From Leadbetterella sp964423865 (GTDB lineage Bacteria; Bacteroidota; Bacteroidia; Cytophagales; Spirosomataceae), in the NCBI GenBank assembly GCA_964423865.1, contig CAYRGN010000001.1:124001-188000 (forward strand): a stretch of 64,000 nt of DNA. Reading direction: 5' to 3'. Each line of letters opens with the position of its first letter. Position 1 is the stretch's first letter. The notes under the pieces are model-generated. The model saw nothing but the letters and a program-made list of their open reading frames with translations. It was not told the DNA's origin and did not search any database. Positions 58,610 to 64,000 of the stretch are shown here, piece after piece. Position numbers and translations under genes: made by a program.

Positions 58610-60871
58610 ATGAAAAAAATATTTTTCCTTATGTTATGCGCTACCGTGCAGGTAGCCGCCCAGGATTTTGTACAGTATGTTAGTCCCCTCGTGGGAACCC
58701 AGTCCAAACATTCCCTGTCTACCGGAAATACCTACCCGGCCATTGCGATGCCCTGGGGTATGAATTTCTGGATGCCCCAGACCGGTAAGATGGGGGATGG
58801 CTGGGCCTATACCTACGACGCCGATAAGATACGGGGTTTCAAACAAACCCACCAGCCCAGTCCCTGGATCAACGACTACGGCCAGTTCAGCCTCATGCCG
58901 GTTACCGGAAAGCCCGAATTCGACCAGGACAAACGGGCCAGCTGGTTTTCGCATAAAACAGAGAAGGTTCATCCTTACTATTATTCCGTTTACCTGGCAG
59001 ACCACGACGTAGTGACGGAAATGGCCCCTACGGAAAGGGCCGTTATCTTCCGCTTTACTTTCCCGGAAAATAAGAACTCGTATGTCATTACCGATGCCTT
59101 CGATAAGGGTTCGTACGTGAAAATCATTCCCGAAGAAAACAAAATCATAGGCTATACCACCAAAAACAGCGGCGGCGTGCCGGAGAATTTTAAAAATTAT
59201 TTTGTCATTACATTTGACAAACCCTTTACCTATACTGCCACCGTGGCCGATAGTGTCTTAACCGAAAAAAGGAACGAGACTCAGGCCCACCATGCGTACG
59301 CCGTGATCGGCTTTTCTACCCGGAAAGGGGAACATGTACACGCCCGGGTGGCTTCCTCTTTTATCAGTTATGCACAGGCAGAACTCAACCTGAAAGAACT
59401 GGGGAATGATACTTTCGATCAGGTGAAAGCCAAAGGAAAGGCGCGCTGGAATGAGATACTGGGGAGAATACAGGTAAAAGACGAAAACATAGACAACCTG
59501 CGTACTTTCTATTCCTGCCTGTACCGTTCGGTCTTATTCCCCCGGAGTTTTTACGAGATCAACGCCCGGGGCGAAACCGTGCATTACAGTCCGTATAACG
59601 GGGAGGTGCTGCCCGGCTATATGTTTACCGATACAGGCTTCTGGGATACCTTCCGTTCTCTCTTTCCTTTTTTGAACCTCATGTATCCTTCTATGAATGT
59701 GAAAATGCAGGAAGGACTGGCCAATGCCTATAAAGAAAGCGGATGGCTGCCGGAATGGGCCAGTCCGGGGCATCGCGACTGCATGGTGGGCAATAATTCC
59801 GCGGCCGTGGTGGCAGACGCTTACCTTAAAGGGCTTCGCGGTTACGATATCGAAACCCTGTGGGAAGCCGTGGTGCACGGAGCCAATAATGAACACCCCA
59901 AAATCAGCTCGACCGGCAGGAAAGGGGTGGCGTATTACAACGAACTGGGGTATGTGCCTTACGACGTGAAAATCAATGAAAATGCGGCCAGAACCCTGGA
60001 GTATGCCTATAACGACTGGTCCATTTATAAGCTGGGGAAAGCCCTGGGCAAGCCCGAGGCAGAAATAGGCGTTTACGCGAAACGCGCCATGAACTACCGC
60101 AACCTGTACGATATGGAAACCGGATTGATGCGGGGGAAAAACAAAAACGGGCTGTTCCAGGCACCGTTTAATCCCTTGAAGTGGGGCGATGCTTTTACCG
60201 AAGGAAACAGCTGGCATTATACCTGGTCTGTATTCCATGACCCGGCCGGATTGGTGGATCTCATGGGCGGGAAAGCCTCCTTTAACCGGATGCTGGACTC
60301 CGTATTTACCGTACCACCGCTCTTCGATGAAAGTTATTACGGTTTTGTGATTCACGAAATCAGGGAAATGCAGATCATGAACATGGGCAACTACGCCCAC
60401 GGCAACCAGCCCATACAGCACATGATTTACCTGTATAATTATTCCGGCGAGCCCTGGAAGGCCCAGTACTGGTCTCGCGAAGTAATGGAAAAGCTCTATA
60501 CGCCTTATCCGGACGGCTACTGCGGGGATGAAGATAACGGACAAACTTCGGCCTGGTACGTGTTTTCGGCCATGGGTTTTTACCCGGTTTGTCCGGGTAC
60601 AGACCAGTATGTCATGGGTTCGCCACTCTTTAAAGACGTGACGCTTCACTTTGAAAACGGGAAAAAAATGCGGCTTTCGGCTCCGGCGAATTCCAAAGAT
60701 AAACGGTATGTACAGTCGGTCAGGTTAAACAATGTCCACCATACCGCCAATTACTTTACGCATCGGCAGCTTCAGAACGGAGGCACCATCACCTATGAAA
60801 TGAGTGGTACACCGAACAAAAGTCGGGGAACAGGAGAGAAGGATTTTCCGTATTCGTTTTCACGGGAGTGA
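58610..60871 (+). CDS. Secreted GH92 alpha-mannosidase
   Basis: From MKKIFFLMLC the product has 753 residues, with a signal peptide ending VAAQ. Two beta and (alpha/alpha)6 domains of GH92 are apparent: N-terminal VSPLVGTQSKHSLSTGNTYPA and later FTDTGFWDTFRSLFPF. The catalytic region contains YAHGNQPIQHMIYLYNYSG and CGDEDNGQTSAWYVFSAMGFYPV, the calcium and acid/base motif of the family. Members trim alpha-mannosides (1,2/1,3/1,4 linkages or N-glycans). No SusC/SusD pair is near, so it stands outside a standard utilisation locus. A longer frame from 58565 lacks a signal peptide. Confidence 0.92.
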   Translation: MKKIFFLMLCATVQVAAQDFVQYVSPLVGTQSKHSLSTGNTYPAIAMPWGMNFWMPQTGKMGDGWAYTYDADKIRGFKQTHQPSPWINDYGQFSLMPVTGKPEFDQDKRASWFSHKTEKVHPYYYSVYLADHDVVTEMAPTERAVIFRFTFPENKNSYVITDAFDKGSYVKIIPEENKIIGYTTKNSGGVPENFKNYFVITFDKPFTYTATVADSVLTEKRNETQAHHAYAVIGFSTRKGEHVHARVASSFISYAQAELNLKELGNDTFDQVKAKGKARWNEILGRIQVKDENIDNLRTFYSCLYRSVLFPRSFYEINARGETVHYSPYNGEVLPGYMFTDTGFWDTFRSLFPFLNLMYPSMNVKMQEGLANAYKESGWLPEWASPGHRDCMVGNNSAAVVADAYLKGLRGYDIETLWEAVVHGANNEHPKISSTGRKGVAYYNELGYVPYDVKINENAARTLEYAYNDWSIYKLGKALGKPEAEIGVYAKRAMNYRNLYDMETGLMRGKNKNGLFQAPFNPLKWGDAFTEGNSWHYTWSVFHDPAGLVDLMGGKASFNRMLDSVFTVPPLFDESYYGFVIHEIREMQIMNMGNYAHGNQPIQHMIYLYNYSGEPWKAQYWSREVMEKLYTPYPDGYCGDEDNGQTSAWYVFSAMGFYPVCPGTDQYVMGSPLFKDVTLHFENGKKMRLSAPANSKDKRYVQSVRLNNVHHTANYFTHRQLQNGGTITYEMSGTPNKSRGTGEKDFPYSFSRE

Positions 60872-60966
60872 GTTTATATCGGCTGTCTGTTTTCTACCGG
60901 ATACGGTTAAATGTGAGGCAGAAGTAGATCTAAAAGGAGCGTTTTTGGAGTAACGAATTCCTCACA

Positions 60967-60994
60967 GCTGATAGCTGATAGCTAATAGCTATTT
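60967..60994. repeat. Four-unit heptamer array before mgtE
   Basis: AGCTGAT, AGCTGAT, AGCTAAT, AGCTATT, ending 4 bp before the mgtE -7-like element. Same family as 13329. Confidence 0.65.
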
Positions 60995-60997
60995 CGT

Positions 60998-61005
60998 ACC
61001 TTTGC
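60998..61005 (+). promoter_or_regulatory. -7 element TACCTTTG before mgtE
   Basis: TACCTTTG (TAnnTTTG), 15 bp before the mgtE start. No TTG is at -33; the heptamer array occupies that position. Confidence 0.45.
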
Positions 61006-61020
61006 GAAAAACCCGGAAAA

Positions 61021-62379
61021 ATGGCAGCTTTCGAATTAACCAAAGACTATTTGGCAGCCATAGAAGAGGCTGTAGAGACCAGGAACCTGGAATTCCTGAC
61101 CCATGAATTGGAGGAGCATTTTCCTGCGGATATAGCCACTATTTTATACGAGGTAAACGGAGAACAGGCCCATTTTTTACTTCAGCTGCTTGATACCGAA
61201 AAAGGGGCAGAAGTACTTTCCAATATCGAGAAAGAAGATCTCAAGAAATTTATTAAGGAGCAGTTTACGGTAGAGGAAATAGCCACCTACGTGAACCTTT
61301 TTGATTCGGATGACGCGGTAGATTTGCTGAATCAGCTGTCTATAGAATTCCGGGAAAAGATCATCGCGCTTCTCGAAGACCGGGAGCAGGCTCGCTTTAT
61401 CATTGACCTGATGCATTATCCCGAAGATGTGGCGGGCGGACTCATGCAGAAAGAGTTGGTGAAAGTGCGCCTGGGCGAAACGGTTAGTGAGTGTATTGAG
61501 GAGATTCGCGACCAGGCGGAAAATGTAGATAAGGTATATGCTGTATACGTGGTAGATGAACACCAGATTCTGAAGGGAATCGTTTCCCTGAAGCAGCTGG
61601 TACTGGCGCGGAGGAACACGAAAGTAGAGAATATTTTTGAAGAGGATATCGTGTATGTCGACACCACCAAAAGCGGGGATGAAGTGGCCCAGATCATGCA
61701 GAAATATGACCTGGAAGCCATTCCGGTGGTCAATGCCCTGGGCCGGCTTCTCGGGGTAATCATGATTGATGACGTGGTAGACTTTATCACCGATAAGGCG
61801 GAAGACGATATCCAGAAAATGGCCGGTATTACCGGGGAAGTAGAAGAGGACGATTCGGTTTGGAAGCTCGCCAAATCCCGTATTCCCTGGCTGGTTATCG
61901 GGGTTTTCGGGAGTTTAATGGCGGCTACGGTGATCGGGCGGTTTGACGAGATCCTGTCGCACATGGTGGCCCTGTCTATGTTTATTCCCCTGATGGGTTC
62001 TACGGGAGGTAATGTGGGTATTCAGACCAGTTCCCTGATTGTGCAGTCGCTTTCTGAAAAATCAGGACTGGAAATCGGTATCTGGGAGCGGTTGTCTAAA
62101 GTAGGGAAAGTGGCCCTCATCAATGGATTGGTGGTTGGCGTAGTGGCCGGGTCCTATGTTTTTTTAACGGGGTATTCTAACCTGTTTTGGGTGGTATTTC
62201 TCTCTCTCCTGGCCGTGGTGATCCTGGCGTCACTCATGGGTACCCTTACCCCCCTTATCCTCGATAAGCTGGGCGTGAATCCGGCCATAGCTTCAGGGCC
62301 TTTCATTACCACGGCGAATGACCTGGTGGGCATAGGGACCTATTTTTTAGTAGCCTATTATCTTTTGGATCTGGTATGA
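61021..62379 (+). CDS. mgtE: Magnesium transporter MgtE
   Basis: A 452-aa protein with the MgtE_N superhelical domain (about 1-130), two CBS domains (about 135-260), a linking plug helix, and five membrane helices from about 290. The pore motif PLMGSTGGNVGIQTSSL near 322 and GTLTPLILDKLGVNPAIASGPFITTAND near 405 are typical. Cytoplasmic CBS and N domains gate the channel by Mg2+. Start ATG at 61021 fits the family. It overlaps dtd by 4 bp. Confidence 0.95.
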   Translation: MAAFELTKDYLAAIEEAVETRNLEFLTHELEEHFPADIATILYEVNGEQAHFLLQLLDTEKGAEVLSNIEKEDLKKFIKEQFTVEEIATYVNLFDSDDAVDLLNQLSIEFREKIIALLEDREQARFIIDLMHYPEDVAGGLMQKELVKVRLGETVSECIEEIRDQAENVDKVYAVYVVDEHQILKGIVSLKQLVLARRNTKVENIFEEDIVYVDTTKSGDEVAQIMQKYDLEAIPVVNALGRLLGVIMIDDVVDFITDKAEDDIQKMAGITGEVEEDDSVWKLAKSRIPWLVIGVFGSLMAATVIGRFDEILSHMVALSMFIPLMGSTGGNVGIQTSSLIVQSLSEKSGLEIGIWERLSKVGKVALINGLVVGVVAGSYVFLTGYSNLFWVVFLSLLAVVILASLMGTLTPLILDKLGVNPAIASGPFITTANDLVGIGTYFLVAYYLLDLV

Positions 62380-62828
62380 TAGCGGTATTGCAGCGGGTAA
62401 GCGCTTCTTCGGTGTGTGTGGAAGGGCAGGTAGTAGGAAAGATAGGAAAGGGATTTAATGTGTTACTGGGCATAGCGGATTCCGATACGGAGGAAGATTT
62501 GCAGTGGATCGCGAAGAAGATTCTCGGGATGCGTATTTTCGGGGACGAGGAAGGCAAGATGAACCTCGACCTGAAAGATATTGGAGGCGACATACTGCTG
62601 ATTTCCCAGTTTACACTGCTGGCCAACTCCAGGAAGGGAAACCGTCCGTCGTTTATAGAAGCGGCGCGTCCCGAAAAGGCGATTCCCCTGTATGAACAAA
62701 TGATTGGTGTATTGTCTGCCGGTTTGGGAAAACCGGTAGAAAAGGGGATATTCGGTGCGGATATGAAGGTGTCGATTGAAAACGATGGTCCCGTCACGGT
62801 CATTCTCGACAGTCGGCTGAAACGCTAG
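62376..62828 (+). CDS. dtd: D-aminoacyl-tRNA deacylase
   Basis: A 150-aa enzyme that hydrolyses D-aminoacyl-tRNAs, particularly D-Tyr-tRNA. Motifs: VLQRVSASSVCVEG at the start, LISQFTLLANSRKGNRPSF (the SQFTLxA active-site region) near 80-98, FGADMKVSIENDGPVTVILDS with the cross-subunit Gly-Pro motif near 128-145. Length normal. ATG overlaps the mgtE stop (ATGA), suggesting translational coupling. Confidence 0.97.
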   Translation: MIAVLQRVSASSVCVEGQVVGKIGKGFNVLLGIADSDTEEDLQWIAKKILGMRIFGDEEGKMNLDLKDIGGDILLISQFTLLANSRKGNRPSFIEAARPEKAIPLYEQMIGVLSAGLGKPVEKGIFGADMKVSIENDGPVTVILDSRLKR

Positions 62829-62842
62829 GCCTGAGGGCAACT

Positions 62843-62874
62843 AAAAAAGGTTGAGTATATCAGAATACCCAACC
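62843..62874 (-). terminator. Rho-independent terminator of rpmB
   Basis: On the minus strand: GGTTG-(16 nt, with a weak inner pairing)-CAACC followed by TTTTTT at 62848-62843. It lies 26 bp past the rpmB stop. Confidence 0.72.
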
Positions 62875-62899
62875 CCAAAAAACAAACAACAAAAAAACC

Positions 62900-63139
62900 T
62901 TACAGGGAAAGAGTTCCTCTCTGGGCTGCTTTAAGGATGGTTTTTTCCAGACCATTTTTATTGATGGTACGGATCACGCTGGTAGCTACTTTCAATTCGA
63001 CCCATACTCCTTCAGACTCCAGGAAAAATTTCTTGGTTTTAAGGTTAGGGTAAAACTTACGTTTCACTTTATTGTTAGCGTGAGAAACATGATTACCGGT
63101 CCTTGTTCTCTTACCGCTTATCTGACATACCTTAGACAT
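62900..63139 (-). CDS. rpmB: 50S ribosomal protein L28
   Basis: A 79-aa basic protein: MSKVCQISGKRTRTGNHVSHANNKVKR at the start is the L28 signature, followed by KTKKFFLESEGVWVELKVATSVIRTI. It is a structural component of the large ribosomal subunit. In many Bacteroidota rpmG follows rpmB; here a terminator and the dtd gene follow directly, so rpmG is elsewhere. It is preceded by a promoter-like element. Confidence 0.97.
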   Translation of the reverse strand: MSKVCQISGKRTRTGNHVSHANNKVKRKFYPNLKTKKFFLESEGVWVELKVATSVIRTINKNGLEKTILKAAQRGTLSL

Positions 63140-63180
63140 AACGCTATTAATTAAGTTCTATTTCAATCCATTTCGGGCTG

Positions 63181-63211
63181 CAAATATCCGAACTTTTTTC
63201 TAAAAAACCAA
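63181..63211 (-). promoter_or_regulatory. Promoter-like element of rpmB
   Basis: On the minus strand TTG (63211-63209), a 20-nt spacer, then GATATTTG (63188-63181), one mismatch from TAnnTTTG. It is preceded by a hairpin CCGGCTA...TAGCCGG (63212-63247). Confidence 0.5.
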
Positions 63212-63331
63212 CCGGCTACACATTAAATCTTAAAATTGTATAGCCGGAGCAAAAAAGTAAGGAATAAATGCGTGGCCCATAGGGTTATACTTTCAAATTT
63301 CTTATTTTTGTTTATCATAAATACTTAAAGC

Positions 63332-63742
63332 ATGAAAAGAAAAGCAAATGCCGTATGGAACGGTACAATAAAAGAAGGAAGCGGTCATCTGACTACGGCG
63401 AGTGCCGTATTAAACAATACCCAATACTCTTTTAACAGCCGTTTCGCAGACGGTATCGGAACCAATCCGGAAGAGTTGCTTGCGGCGGCGCACGCGGGCT
63501 GTTTTGCCATGAAATTATCGTTGGATCTGACAGAGGCCGGATTTAAACCCGAGACCCTGGAGGTAGAATCTACCATTACGCTGGAAGATGCCAAAGTATC
63601 TTTGTCGCATTTGTCTTTAAAGGCTACCATTCCGGGTATTGGCGATGGAGATTTCCAGGAAATAGCCCGTAAGGCAAAAGATACGTGTCCGATCAGTGTA
63701 GCGTTCAGTTTTCCGATAGAGCTGGAGGCGGTATTGCTGTGA
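63332..63742 (+). CDS. OsmC family peroxiredoxin-like protein
   Basis: A 136-aa protein of the OsmC/Ohr fold. The two redox cysteines are in AHAGCFAMKLS (near 52) and AKDTCPISVAF (near 119). It starts MKRKANAVWNGTIKEGSG, as in the OsmC subgroup (rather than Ohr), and would reduce organic hydroperoxides in the cytoplasm. It is preceded by TATTTTTG at 63303 without an obvious TTG. Confidence 0.93.
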   Translation: MKRKANAVWNGTIKEGSGHLTTASAVLNNTQYSFNSRFADGIGTNPEELLAAAHAGCFAMKLSLDLTEAGFKPETLEVESTITLEDAKVSLSHLSLKATIPGIGDGDFQEIARKAKDTCPISVAFSFPIELEAVLL

Positions 63743-63753
63743 AATGGTAATAT

Positions 63754-63877
63754 GCGTGGTTCTCGACTACGCTCGAACAGACAGGAGAGACTGCCGCTTG
63801 TCACATTGAGCGTGGTTCTCGACTACGCTCGAACAGACAGGAGAGACTGCCGCTTGTCACATCGAGCGTAGTCGAGA
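63754..63877. repeat. Tandem 56-bp repeat ending in an inverted arm
   Basis: Two near-identical 56-bp units begin GCGTGGTTCTCGACTACG at 63754 and 63810. TCTCGACTACGCTCGA at 63761 and 63817 is followed by its exact inverse TCGAGCGTAGTCGAGA at 63862, a perfect 16-bp inverted pair. It starts 12 bp after the OsmC stop codon. The same core appears at 17560. Confidence 0.88.
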
Positions 63878-63933
63878 TGCAGGGCCGTCTATACCCTTAA
63901 AATCAGCAAAAAACTGTATAATCTGCGTTACGT

Positions 63934-64000
63934 TTACCTGAGCTTTAGTTGCTTCTTCACCGGCAGTCGTTTCAGCGAGATATCAAACCGCGGTCTGCAT
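63934..64000 (-). CDS. Possible C-terminal end of a minus-strand gene (partial)
   Basis: The minus strand has an open frame from the right edge to a TAA at 63934, encoding RFDISLKRLPVKKQLKLR at its end. With only 21 codons visible this could be the end of a real gene or chance. Nothing about function can be said. Confidence 0.3.
   Translation of the reverse strand, partial: CRPRFDISLKRLPVKKQLKLR

Noticed and set aside
59534..60649. 371-codon open frame antisense to the GH92 gene
   Set aside because: It mirrors a confidently assigned enzyme; long antisense frames arise from the codon bias of the sense gene. No domain recognised.

Overview
The window reads as a chromosome segment from a member of the Bacteroidota. 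The exact family cannot be fixed by reading alone; Cytophagales or Sphingobacteriales-like is my best guess. Support comes from promoters of the TTG-N20/21-TAnnTTTG type (before tRNA-Thr, before cobA, and with one mismatch before rpmB), two secreted DPP IV-type S9 peptidases, OstA-like and LptC proteins, a DUF349 protein, a GH92 mannosidase, WG-repeat proteins and many lipoproteins. Most genes are compact and of medium GC. The stretch from about 35.6 to 44.7 kb is visibly AT-rich: one hand-counted 60-base line at 38041 has 19 G+C, against 28 in a line at 45121.

Layout. 0-3 kb: the end of a DUF3857/transglutaminase-like protein, an SDR-like oxidoreductase, a DUF4143 ATPase under a perfect palindrome, and about 670 bp of mostly non-coding DNA. 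3.2-10.8 kb: a DPP IV-like peptidase, a CotH-kinase lipoprotein, a fumarylacetoacetate-hydrolase-family enzyme with an SMP-30 lactonase, and a CocE/S15 hydrolase. 10.9-14.7 kb: a CPA1 antiporter, then a sugar isomerase and a Gfo/Idh oxidoreductase. 14.8-24.6 kb: coaX, an outer-membrane barrel and lptC in an overlapping operon; recN, a lipoprotein, SCO and cytochrome c in another; then tilS, OstA-like and pdxH. 24.6-35.6 kb: DUF349 protein, tRNA-Thr with promoter and terminator, threonine aldolase with an Ldh-type dehydrogenase, a four-gene TolC/HlyD/ABC export operon, and an AraC regulator divergent from a Tat-exported aldo/keto reductase.

35.6-44.7 kb is an accessory island: small membrane proteins, a second DUF4143 ATPase under two palindromes, a Fic-like protein that has lost its catalytic motif, and five WG-repeat loci (two intact genes, one Sel1-WG hybrid, one nonsense pseudogene, one collapsed copy). 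A 425-bp direct repeat brackets most of it, so the family has been duplicating and collapsing. No integrase or transposase is visible.

44.7-64 kb: ferredoxin-NADP reductase with its ferredoxin, YwbE, a lyase-like secreted protein, a second S9 peptidase and an esterase. A complete nitrite-assimilation locus follows: nirB-nirD-narX-like-narL-like on the minus strand (three of the four genes joined by 4-bp overlaps), facing cobA-nirC on the plus strand across a 242-bp AT-rich control region. The right end holds a GH92 enzyme, mgtE-dtd, rpmB and an OsmC protein.

Intergenic DNA carries at least three small repeat families: 7-bp-period arrays with consensus near AGCTATG, tandem units built on TCGAGCGTAGTCGAGA, and a 70-95 bp dispersed element present once in each orientation.
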